Shown: in pieces, positions 7,471 to 18,300 of the stretch
Numbering within the stretch: the first letter of the stretch is position 1
How the letters are laid out: every line of letters begins with the position of its first letter
Assembly (NCBI GenBank): GCA_002309425.1
Contig: DBXD01000063.1
Coordinates: 7,272 to 31,819, forward strand
DNA: 24,548 nucleotides
Source of the DNA: Cyanobacteria bacterium UBA1221
GTDB taxonomy: Bacteria; Cyanobacteriota; Vampirovibrionia; Gastranaerophilales; Gastranaerophilaceae
Direction of reading: 5' to 3'
Notes under the pieces: generated by a model
The model's database searches: none
What the model was told of the DNA's origin: nothing
What the model saw: the letters and a program-made list of their open reading frames with translations, nothing else
Translations under genes and position numbers: made by a program

Positions 7471-7501
7471 AAAAAAAATTTTTTATCGGAATTAACATAA
7501 T
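7471..7501 (+). promoter_or_regulatory. A-tract/T-tract element upstream of the HNH-like gene
   Basis: A8T6 (7471-7484) is followed by ATCGGAATTAACATAAT and the ATG at 7502, a gap of 17 nt. Read on the other strand, the same tract is followed by GCGGGTTTTATAAG, which resembles the other elements too, so it may fire in both directions. Confidence 0.4.
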
Positions 7502-8839
7502 ATGAAAATTTGTCCGATTGGTATAACTAATAATTATAATTACGCCGGAAGGATATGTTCCGAGAAATATGAGAGAAACAAATTAGCTGCCGGCGCAGAT
7601 GTCCTTGCACCGTTAAAAACGGATAAAGTCAGTTTTAGCGGAACTTGGGATCCGAGAGTTGATATTTTAAGAAAACTGCTATTTCATAAAATACCCGATT
7701 TGTATTCGGATATTATACTGATTCCTTCGGAAGCGCTAAAGGCAAGCCTGAACGGAGAGGTTTTCTCTGCCGATCTAAACTCTGTTGTAAAATTATTAAG
7801 AGCCAACAAAGATTCTCTTTTTCCGATTGAAACCCAATTTTATGACTTATTAAAAACACAAAAATCAAAAAGTCCGCATATGTCTTTGGATAAATATGTG
7901 GGAGCAATATTTCCGGATTACAATGTTGAATTATTAAAAACGCAGCAAAGTGTTTTTGACAGAATGGACTCTTACTCTTCTGAATTGCCTGCTGATTTAT
8001 TGGAACAATATAATTATCTTTTGTATATTACACAGCAAAAACTGAATAACAAACAATTTTTCCTTCCGTTTGATTTAGGTGAATTTAAATATAAGTTGGG
8101 TAAAATTAAAGAGAGAATTAAGTATTCGGGCAGTGCGGAAGAAATTAATGCAATAAACGGATTATTATCTATTGTCGGAACTGTTCACGATGTTCCAAAA
8201 GAAGTCCGTCTGAGTAAAAAATTTGAATCCAAAAAATATGAATCTAAGCAGCAGCAAATGATTGCAAGATTTAGAAATTACCTTGACGGTTCAATACTTC
8301 GGAACGATAAAGATATTCTTGATATATTAAAAGTAGCAGAGGACAGAGTATATAAACGTCCAACGAAAATTCCGTTTAACAGGAAAAATTTTATAAGAGA
8401 TATAAAAGAAATTACGGCTCAGCTTGATGATAAAAAACTTGCACATCATATAGAAAAGGAAGCCTCTTCCCTGCCAACATCAAAAGACAGTTTGGCTGCG
8501 CTTGTCGTAAAAGAAGCAAGCCGTTCCCCGGAACAAATTGTATATGATTTGCTATCAGGTTCAATTGGTTCCGTTGACCATTTTATTGCTTTACATAACG
8601 GGGGAAGTGAATCTTTATTCAATTACGTGTTGTCCTCTTCATACATGAATAGTCAAAAAGCCCACATGCCGTTTGATAAATTCGCAAAAAAACATCCTAA
8701 AATTATAAAAACGTCGCACAGACAAGTCGGCAGGCTCGAAAAACTTGCAGATGACGGGGTTTTTGATGAAATAGGTCTGGAAAAATATTATATAGAAAAT
8801 TTAATTAATAAATTAAACAATGCTTTTTCTAACAAATAA
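7502..8839 (+). CDS. FxG-tagged protein with HNH-like C-terminal motif
   Basis: This 445-aa soluble protein has the N-terminal tag DKVSFSGTW (F45-S46-G47) after an Asn/Tyr-rich start. Residues 50-340 are helical, Lys-rich and unrecognised. Near the C-terminus, G-S-V-D-H-F-I-A-L-H-N-G-G (356-368), then S-L-F-N-Y-V-L (371-377), then M-N-S-Q-K-A-H-M-P-F (382-391) follow the pattern of an HNH nuclease: D-H-I-x-P-x-x-x-G-G, an N-x-x-L strand, and a second Asn in place of the final His. His360, Asn374 and Asn383 would be the key residues. Zinc-binding Cys pairs are absent, as in many HNH domains. The first 355 residues could be a targeting or regulatory part. Nuclease activity is inferred from motif only. 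The downstream DUF378 gene is 76 nt away and has its own ribosome-binding site. Confidence 0.55.
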   Translation: MKICPIGITNNYNYAGRICSEKYERNKLAAGADVLAPLKTDKVSFSGTWDPRVDILRKLLFHKIPDLYSDIILIPSEALKASLNGEVFSADLNSVVKLLRANKDSLFPIETQFYDLLKTQKSKSPHMSLDKYVGAIFPDYNVELLKTQQSVFDRMDSYSSELPADLLEQYNYLLYITQQKLNNKQFFLPFDLGEFKYKLGKIKERIKYSGSAEEINAINGLLSIVGTVHDVPKEVRLSKKFESKKYESKQQQMIARFRNYLDGSILRNDKDILDILKVAEDRVYKRPTKIPFNRKNFIRDIKEITAQLDDKKLAHHIEKEASSLPTSKDSLAALVVKEASRSPEQIVYDLLSGSIGSVDHFIALHNGGSESLFNYVLSSSYMNSQKAHMPFDKFAKKHPKIIKTSHRQVGRLEKLADDGVFDEIGLEKYYIENLINKLNNAFSNK

Positions 8840-8915
8840 AAATAAATTACCCGAAAAGCTAATGTAAAAATTTTAAAAATAAATAAAAATATATGAAAAG
8901 AAAGGGTGGTTAGTT

Positions 8916-9119
8916 ATGTATATTTTAAAGTTGATAGCGTATATTCTTGTTATAATTGGTGCACTTAACTGGGGTTTGGTCGGAATATTCGGCTTTGATT
9001 TGGTCGCAACAATTTTCGGAGAAATGAGTATATTGGCACGGATAGTTTACGGACTTGTCGGTGTGAGTGCAATTATTCTCCTGCTTACTTGCCGTATGGA
9101 CAAGGATTTTGCAGACTAG
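8916..9119 (+). CDS. DUF378 family small membrane protein
   Basis: This 67-aa protein has two hydrophobic segments (residues about 4-25 and 36-58) separated by a short loop. The first contains the hallmark G-A-L-N-W-G-L-V-G of DUF378. Its length equals the family norm of about 65-75 residues. The function of the family is unknown; it sits in the cytoplasmic membrane. A purine-rich AAAGGGTGG at 8901-8909 serves as a ribosome-binding site, in contrast to the tag genes upstream. It is probably its own unit or reads from upstream, since no terminator is visible before it. A large hairpin follows at 9148. Confidence 0.88.
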   Translation: MYILKLIAYILVIIGALNWGLVGIFGFDLVATIFGEMSILARIVYGLVGVSAIILLLTCRMDKDFAD

Positions 9120-9147
9120 TAAATTTAAATGCAAAAGGCAAAAAAGT

Positions 9148-9202
9148 AAAGTTCTTTATGTGATTTTGTAAAGTTGAAACAACTTTTAACGTAAAGAACT
9201 TT
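9148..9202. repeat. Nested hairpin between DUF378 gene and autotransporter
   Basis: AAAGTTCTTTA (9148-9158) pairs with TAAAGAACTTT (9192-9202), a perfect 11-bp outer stem. Inside it AAAGTTG (9170-9176) pairs with CAACTTT (9180-9186) around a 3-nt AAA loop. There is no proper T-run. It could terminate the DUF378 transcript or be an operator for the promoter at 9254. Confidence 0.55.
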
Positions 9203-9253
9203 TCATCAATAAAATACTTTGCTTATCAGAGTAATAGCGGACATTATGATTAT

Positions 9254-9281
9254 TTGACATGTATTATCGTTGTAATATAAT
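9254..9281 (+). promoter_or_regulatory. Sigma70-type promoter of the autotransporter gene
   Basis: A perfect TTGACA (9254-9259) and a perfect TATAAT (9276-9281) are separated by 16 nt. A second TATAAT lies at 9287-9292. Transcription would begin near 9288 and leave a leader of about 40 nt before the ATG at 9329. Confidence 0.75.
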
Positions 9282-9328
9282 AGTTATATAATAGAGCGCT
9301 TTATTTTGATTAGTAGGTATTTGGATTT

Positions 9329-12300
9329 ATGAAAAACAAAAAAAAGAAGAATTTTTGCAATTTGGCTTTAGCTTTGGTTGCAACGACGATGTTTGTATCT
9401 CAGGTTCCGGGAGCATATGCGGATACATATTATCCGCCGACGTTAGATAAAACACAAGCCGCCGGTATAACTGCTGTTGGGAGCGGTTATACGCTTAGTA
9501 CCCCTGCAACTTCCGATACTATAAATGTACCTACATATGATTCTGAGACAAAAGAACTTACTAATCATGAATATGAAATTGGATATAAAAAAACTTTTAC
9601 GAGCTCCCGTGAAAAAATTACGGATACTGATTTTCAAGACTATGTTTATTATATCAAAGATGCTACGTGGGGTGGTACGGATACCGTTGAAGGCGGTGGT
9701 GCCGCAGTTCGTACCGTCGGTGCTAAAATCAACAGTATTGTAGGTGATTTTATTAACAACACATCAAGTCACAAATGGGGCGGCGGTGTGATGTCTATAA
9801 AAACAAGTACCATAAATTCTATAACGGGTGATTTCATTCGAAATGATGCATCTGTTGAAAATGGTGGTGCTTTAAATTTAGCTGACAGTACTGTAGGTAC
9901 TGTTACAGGTAATTTTTTAAGTAATCATGCGGGCGATCCGAATAATTCGGAAGTAAAGGGCGGTGGTGCGATATATATTAAAAATTCTACCATCACAGCG
10001 TTTAATTCTAATTTTATTGGTAATAGTGCTGTAAACGGAGGTGCTATATACAGAACTTCAGGTACTATAAATAATATAAACGGAGATTTTATAAATAATA
10101 CTGCTGTAAGAAGTGGTGGTGCAATATATAGTGAAAACCAAACCGGTACTTTTGGCAATATTAACGGTAATTTCGTAAATAATGTAGCTACCGGTGGCAC
10201 AGGCGGTGCAATTCATAATGCTGCTAAATCTAAAATTACAAATTTGACAGGTGACTTTGTCAATAATCATTCTGCAAATTCAGGTGGTGCTATTTATAAC
10301 GAAGGTACTATTGAAACAATTACCGGTACTAACGGTGCAGATAATAAAGGATATTTTGAAGGTAACTATACTGAAAATGATACTGTTTCCGGCGGAGCTA
10401 TATATAATACGGGTACAATAGGTACAATAAATGCGGATTTTATAGAAAATTATGCGGCAGGTTCAGGTGCAAATAATGCGCAAGGCGGCGCAATTTATAA
10501 TAAAGGTACAATTACTTCGATAAATGGTGATTTTGAAGGGAATTATGCAAATATAGGCGGGGCAATATCTAATACCGGTTCCGGAAAGATAACATCAATA
10601 ACAGGCAGTTTTACCGGAAACCATACAACTAATTCGGGAACGGGTAAAGGGTACGGCGGTGCTATTTTTAATCAAAAGACAATAGAGAGTATTACCGCAG
10701 ATTTTACTGAAAACTACGGGCTAAACAGAGGTGGTGCAATAAGCAATCAAAACGGCGGCACTATAAGTACTCTCATCGGTAATTTTGTAGGCAATCACAG
10801 TAATGCTGAAGGCGGAGCCGTTGATAACAGCGGAAATTCTTCTTTTATAACCTATATAACGGGGGATTATATCGGTAATTACAGTGCGGTTGGCGGTGGC
10901 GCTTTCAAAAATACCGGTATCTTAAAATTTGTTTCTACTGCTGACAGGGGTGTAACATTTACGGGGAACTACGTTCAATCAGGAAGTAATCCTGCTGAAT
11001 CAAATGCTATTTATTGTGATAGCAGTAATGCAGCGGTTTACTTTGATGCAAATCCTGCACATGCAATAGTTATAAATGATAAGATGAATACCAAATCAGG
11101 TACAAAAGGTACAATATATGTTAATTTTGAGGGCGGAACCGGTACTGTTGAATTTAACAATTCCGTGACAGGTTATAATACGTCCTTATTCGGCGGTACA
11201 TTAAGAATAGGTACTCATACATATACCTCTGAAGAATCTGAGATTCTTGCAGGTCAAACAGGTTTGGGTACCTTGCCTAATTTGACGGTTGTTTCTTCGC
11301 CTAACAGCAAAACCTTATCAACAATAGATGACGGAATCAGAAATGATTACATCAATACTCTTACCATGAATGATGATTTGAATTGGGGTTTTGATGTCGA
11401 TTTATCATCTCTTGAAGCAGATAATATTTCGCCCTCCGCTATGACAACAAACAGCAATAATATTATTATCAGTGCAATTAATGTAATAGCTGATTCAAAT
11501 GCGGAAAATACATATGTAACCCTGACGGATAATGTTGCTTATGCCGGTCTTTACACTCTGTCGGATGCTATTGCAGATGAAGTAATTGAGGGTGTAGATA
11601 ATTATTATTACGTAAACTATTGGGATTTTGACCATTGGGTTCATGGTACTGAAACAGCTTTGGGTGTTAATCAGGGTGTTTTACAGTTTACAAAAATTGA
11701 AAATACCTTAGCTTTTCAGGTACGGCGCAATGCCCAGGATAAAACATATACTATGTCAGAAGTTGAAAATGTTTTAGAAAATTTAGGCACTCTAAACGGC
11801 TCAACTTTAACCGTTAACGGCGGGGGATTTGCAATTAACGGAACGGATGGCGAAAACAATTCTTATGACGGTATTACTTTGGGCGACGGTGTCACACAGA
11901 GTTTGACCATAGATAATGTGTCGTCATTTAACGGGTTTGGTACTGTTGCTATTACAAACAAAGCAAACGGTACTCTTACAATATCAAATTCAACTTTTGA
12001 AAATAACACTACTGCAGATGTTGATAACAGCGGTACTTTTAAGTTAAGCGGCACAAACTCCTTTGAAAAAATTATTGATACTTCAGGTTCAGGCTCGATG
12101 GAAATAACCAGCGGTACAACAACTGTCGGGAGTCTTGAACAGAGTATTTTAACCGTTACTGCCGGAACATTGGCAAATACCGGTGCTTCAACTGTCGGTG
12201 GCGGAAGCAACGCAGGGATAATTAACGGCGGCGGAAGTTTAACAAATACCGGTACATTTGTGAACAATAACAGGATTATAAATGATATTTCAAATAGCGG

Positions 12301-15300
12301 GACATTTACGAATGGTGGCTCCGGAATAACCGGAAATGTTACAAATAGCGGTACTTTTATAAACAATGCGAATATTACAGGTGCGGTTGTTAACAGTGGA
12401 ACACTTACAACTTCAGCAAATTATTTAGGTTCTACAATTTCTAATACGAATATTCTGAACTTGTCGGGAGAATTAGCTAAAGTTGTTGGTGGTACAGGTG
12501 AAACGAAAGTAAATAGTTCCTTAACGTTAAATGACGAGGCTTCTTTTGTTGGAACATTAAATTTGAATAATGGTGAGGTTACTGTTTCAAATGGTGCTAT
12601 AACATCACACGACATCGGTACTCTTACAGGTAGCGGTAATCTTAGTATTGACCTGAATTCGGCTGCGGGAACGGCAGATAGTTTTAATATTACTAATGCC
12701 ACGGGTTCCGGTACCGCAACGATTTCTGCTATAAATTTGCTTGGAAATGAAACGGTTATTGCAGACCTTTCTGATTTTGAAATTCAAATATTAAACGGCG
12801 GCGGTGTAAATCTTGGTGTAACACAGGCATTAAAAGAGGCATATTATAAATCTACACTTGACAATCGGGACGAGCCCCTTACGGCAAACGTTGATTGGAA
12901 TAAGGTTTTCCACGTTCAGGAGAGAGATCTTGAAAGAGAATTAGATGTTATAAAATCTGACGGAAGCAGTGTTTTTGATACATTGGTTCTTGCAACAACT
13001 CCTACCGAATGGAGAGATACTGCCGAAGTTTTGGGTGATACTCTTGACCTTATAAACAGTTATGATATAACAGATGCAAAAAACTTTAATTTTGCTGCGG
13101 CAGATAATGTTTATGAGTTAAAAACTGATTTACTTAATCCTGATTTAGGTGAAACAAAAGGTACCTTGAATATTAATGGTAAACAGTCGGGGGATTCACG
13201 TTCAACAATCGATATGAAATCCCATAAAGGTTTTACTTTAGGTAATAATACTACTGAACTCAAATTAGATAAAGTAAAAGTTACTGCGGCTAATACGACA
13301 GGTAACGGTGCCGTCATAAATGCAATATCAACTTTAACTGATACTAAAGCAGAAATAACTGATAGTGTATTACAAAGCAATACTGCAACCGGAAATGGCG
13401 GTGCAATATATAATGCACTTGCAGGTGTTCAGGACAATTATTCCGGAGTTACAATATTAAATTCCTCCTTTATTTCTAATAGTGCCGTAAACGGCGGTGC
13501 TATTTATAATGCAGGAACACTTGATGTTTCTGGAACATCATTTACTTCAAACAGTGCAACAGGAGAAGGTTCTGCAATTTATAATACAGGAACTGCAAAA
13601 CTTACCAATTCAACATTTAATTCTAATACAGGAAATTCCTATATATATAATGCCTCAGGCGGAACATTATCGCTAATTGCGGAACAGATAACCTCAACGG
13701 CTGTTAATAATCATACGATAGACAACGGTAATACTGCGGTTATTAAAAACGGCGGCATAATGAATTTGACTGCAAATACCGGTGCAACTCTCACGGTTGC
13801 TGATACAATCCGTTCAGTAGCCGATAACGCAAAAGGTACAATTAATACAAACGGTACTGTTGCAGTAAATGACAGTGTTGTTAATCAAATACTTAATGTT
13901 GTAACGGGGCAATTAACGGTCGGTGAAGCTAACAGTGCCGTTGCAAATGCTCTGCAGAATGTTGATTTAACAATAAATCCGAATACAACCGCTACTATTA
14001 ATAACAAGAATATTGTTGGCGGAACAATCATTGATAAAGGTTCTCTGAATATTGTAAATGCAGGTGATATTACTATTTCCGCCCAGATGTCCGATTCAGG
14101 TATTATAAATAAATCCGGGTCTGGAAAAGCTTCAATTACAGGAAGTGCTGATAACAGCGGATTTAGCGGTACAGTCAATATAACAAACGGAACACTCAGT
14201 TTTGATGAAAATAATGCAGGGAAATTCTTTAATTCATCTGCAACGGTAAATACGGATAATTCAACTCTGGAATATACTGCGGCATCAGGAAAAACTCTTG
14301 CAAGCGGTTCTTTCTCCGTATTAAATCTCAAAAACGGTGCTACTTTTGATTATACTGCAGGAACAGGAATTACCAATATTAACAGTGGCTTTTATAATTC
14401 TGTAAGCGGTAATAACAACTTAATTTTCAATGGCGTTAATGCTGACAGAATTAATTTAAATGCAGATTTTAACTCAAATGATACCGCTACATTTAAAAAC
14501 ACAGAACTCTCTTTGGGTACAAACACTTTTGCAAGCTCAATTGTTTTGAATGATAACTCTACTTTGAATCTTATGAATCAAACTATTGCAAATTATACAT
14601 TTGCAAATTTGACTGCGGATAATACAACAAGTCTTACGCTGGATGTTTCTTTGGATTCGGTTCCTTCTGCCGATACAATAACAATTACTAACGGAAGTGG
14701 AGTTTTTGATATTAGTCAGTTTGCAATACTTTATGATAACGGATTATTTACAACGGAGGATAATTCAAAAACGGTTCAGGTGATTAATAACGGGGATAAT
14801 TCCTCCGTAAGTATCGGAGCAAGTGATGCGGAAATTAATGTTGCCTGGTCAACGAATGTTTATGAGTATGAAGTTTCTACCGTAAAATCAAGTGGCAGCG
14901 ACTACTATGATTCCTTGAAATTTAAAGGGGTTAGTGTATCTAATCCAAATTCATTAAAAGCAATGAACAACTATATCAGCAGTATTGGTACAAATAATGT
15001 AAGAGGTTTTACTGTTGTAAGCGGTTCTTCCACTTACCACATAGGTGAAGACTTAGGAAAAACAGAATATGGTACTTTTACTGTAAATGGTGCATCAAAA
15101 GATGAAAGTATAATTTCCGGTCTGCGTGCGGAAGGTGATTGGACATCTGTGGGTACAAACGGCTCAATGTTTGAATTGACAGATACACAGGGAACAACTT
15201 TTAATCTGAATAATGTAACGCTTCAGGATGCAAAAGTAACTGGCCGCGGCGGTTCGGCGATTTATTCTACAAGCGCAAACTCTGTTATTAATATAGATAA

Positions 15301-18300
15301 TGTAAACATTAACAATAATGAGTCAACCGGTAATGGTGGTGCAATTGATATAGAAAGTGCAAATAGTGTAACTATTTCTGGTGCAGATTTTGCAGGGAAT
15401 AAGAGTACCGGTGGTTTAGGCGGTGCAATATACACAAATACAAACATGACAATTACCGATTCCAATTTTGGTGTCGGAACTTTGAATACCGATAAAAACG
15501 GTCAAAACGATATCTATATTAATGGTACGGGTACGGTTCTTACATTCAGCACTTCTGAAAATACGATAAGCGCAATTAACAGTGGTCTTGCAGGAAACGG
15601 AACGTTCTTGAAAACAGGTGACGGTACTTTAAATTTGGGCGGTTCTAATGCAGGATTAAGTGGAGCATTAGCCTTAGCGGCAGGAACTGTTAATTATATG
15701 GCTGATGATGCAAATGATACTTTTGCAGGCGGTTCTGTTCAGATTGCACAGGGTGCAACGTTGGTAATGGATATATCAAATGCGGCGGGTGTTCCTGCTC
15801 AAAGTTTAAATAATGTTGACGGTTACACAAGCGGTCAAAATAAAACAAGCGGTTCTGTTATTAAAGCAGGTGCAGGAACTTTGAATCTTGGCGGTGACAA
15901 TTCAGGATTTACCGGTACTGCAGCAATAAAAGGCGGTTCACTTGCGTATGTAGCAGATGATGCCAACGACAGATACTTTGGCGGTTCAACGGTAATCGGT
16001 GATACTGAAAACCCAAATAATACCGCTAATTTAACTTTGAATATCGGTAATGTTGCAAATCAAACCGTAAGCAATATTTCATCAGTAACAACAACAGTAA
16101 ACAACAAACATACGATTACAAAAACCGGTGCGGGCGATATCGTTTTATCGGGTGATAATTCCGGATTCTACGGTCAGACAACAATTGATGCGGGAAGTAT
16201 AATTTACAAACCCGAAACTTCCAATGACAAATATTTTAGCGGAAATACCGTAATTAACACAAACGGTACTCTTGAAACTCAAATTACAAGCGCCATTGCA
16301 AATCAGACTATCGGAAATATTTCAGGTAACGGTAGTTTTGTAATTAATAATGAATATACCGATGCTGATACTCAGGGCAGAGTTCAACTCGTTGGAACAA
16401 ATAATAATTTTACAGGTCTGACGGATATTAAGAGCGGTATTCTTGCTTATACAAATAATAACGGTACTTTTGTATCAGGAAATATTCAAATTGATGCTAA
16501 CGGTACTTTAGAATATACGGCAGAAAGCAACGCAGATTTCACAAATAATTTAGTTGTAAACGGAACATCTGCAAACGGAACCTTCCAAAAACTCGGCAGC
16601 GGAACATTGACTGTGAAAGGTGATGAATCAGCATTTGCAGGTAAAGTTGATATTGAGGCGGGAACCCTTGCATATAATACAAATAATGGTAAATTATTCG
16701 GTACGGGTTCAACGTATGAGATTTCAGACGGCGCAACCCTTGATATAACAACAAATTCCGATACTGATACAGTTACTATTCAAAATGTTTCAAGCGAAGG
16801 TTCTAATAATACTGCTGCAATTAATAAAAACGGCAAAGGCACAATGACCCTTAACGGCGATAATTCAGATTATAACGGCAATTTGAATATAATCGGCGGA
16901 AACGTTTCTTTTGAAAACAAAGCAGACGGTTCAAATTCTTATATAGCAGGTAATACAATTATTTCGAGCGGTGCGGCTCTTGATTATATCGCAGCAGCTG
17001 CCGGTACATTAACCAATGTCAGCGGTGCGGGAACTTTGAACAAATCAGGTTCTGCAAATTTGATATTTAACGAAACTGACAATACTAATTTCTCCGGTAC
17101 GGCAAATGTTGCAGACGGTACGTTAGTTGTTCAGGGTGCTGACAATGCGGCAGATTTCGGGTTTAGCACTGTTATATCGGGCGGAATATTGGATTATACC
17201 GCAGGAACAGAAGCTAATTTAACAATAGGCGGTTCAAAAGTTACTTTTGCTGAAAATTCATCAGGCAGTGCAAACTTTACAGGTCAGGGTGTCGATAGTA
17301 CAACATTTACTCTTGGCAGTATAAGTAATATGAATGCTAATACTACTGTCAGCGTAAGCAATTCAACATTAAAACTTTCTCAAACGGATTACAGTGCAGG
17401 TAAATACACTATCAGCAATTCTATTATTGACCTTGTAAATGATGGCACGGAAACGATTACCTTTGGAGATTTGACTGTTTCCGGTACGACAAAACTCAAT
17501 ATAGATGTAGATTTAGGGCCGTTATCAGATACTCCGGCTTCGGATGTACTTAATGTAAATAGCGGAAGCGGTACGGTGTCGATTGCTCTTAATTCTATAA
17601 ATGTTTTAAATGCAAATAATAACAACGATGACGGTGTAAGCCAACCGTACACTATCAACGTAATTACAGGTAACAATAATCTTGTATTAAGTAAAGAGGA
17701 TTCGGTTACTTATTGGTCAACGGATGTTTATGAATACCTTGTTGATATTACAGATGATAAAAAAGGTATTATAATGGATGCGATTAGTGCTGCTGACAAT
17801 AATTCCTTAAAGAAGATGAACAATTATGTCGGCAACAGAGGATTCCAGTTTACACAGAATGATGAAAATCCGTATATTATAGCAGAAAGTCTTGGTGAAA
17901 CAGGTTCAGGTACGTTTAATGTTGTAGGAACGGGTTCAACAGTTGTATCCGGCGAAGATGCAAACGGTGATGCGGCTAATTCATTCTTTGAAGTTGTGAA
18001 TGATACGGATTTAACCGTTCAGGATTTAACAATAACAAAAGCCGCAGGGGATGAAGGTTCTGCGCTTCTTGTTAATAATGATGATGCTAATGTTGATTTG
18101 AGTAATGTAAATATTACCAACAGCGAATCAACAGGTGATGGCGGTGCTATCAGTAATAAAGATTCCGATACATTCAGTATCAGCGGCGGAACTTTCAGCG
18201 GTAACAGTGCAGGCGGTAATGGCGGCGTATTGAATAATACTTCAGACGGCACAACAACGATACAAAATATTATTGCGTATGATAATCAATCAACAGGCGG

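Noticed and set aside
7403..7498. N-terminal extension of the second ART-like gene from ATG 7498
   Set aside because: The extra 32 residues are Phe/Lys-rich translation of A/T-tract promoter DNA and run into the divergent gene's own promoter.
9671..11020. CRISPR-like spaced GGTGGTGC repeats
   Set aside because: The repeats are short, irregularly spaced, in frame and encode the G-G-A-I motif of a beta-helix; there is no constant direct repeat and no cas gene.
11863..14331. Long antisense open frames inside the autotransporter (e.g. 11863-12366 and 13885-14331, minus strand)
   Set aside because: They are Val/Pro/Leu-rich complements of Gly/Asn/Thr repeat codons, have no start signals and lie wholly within a convincing gene.
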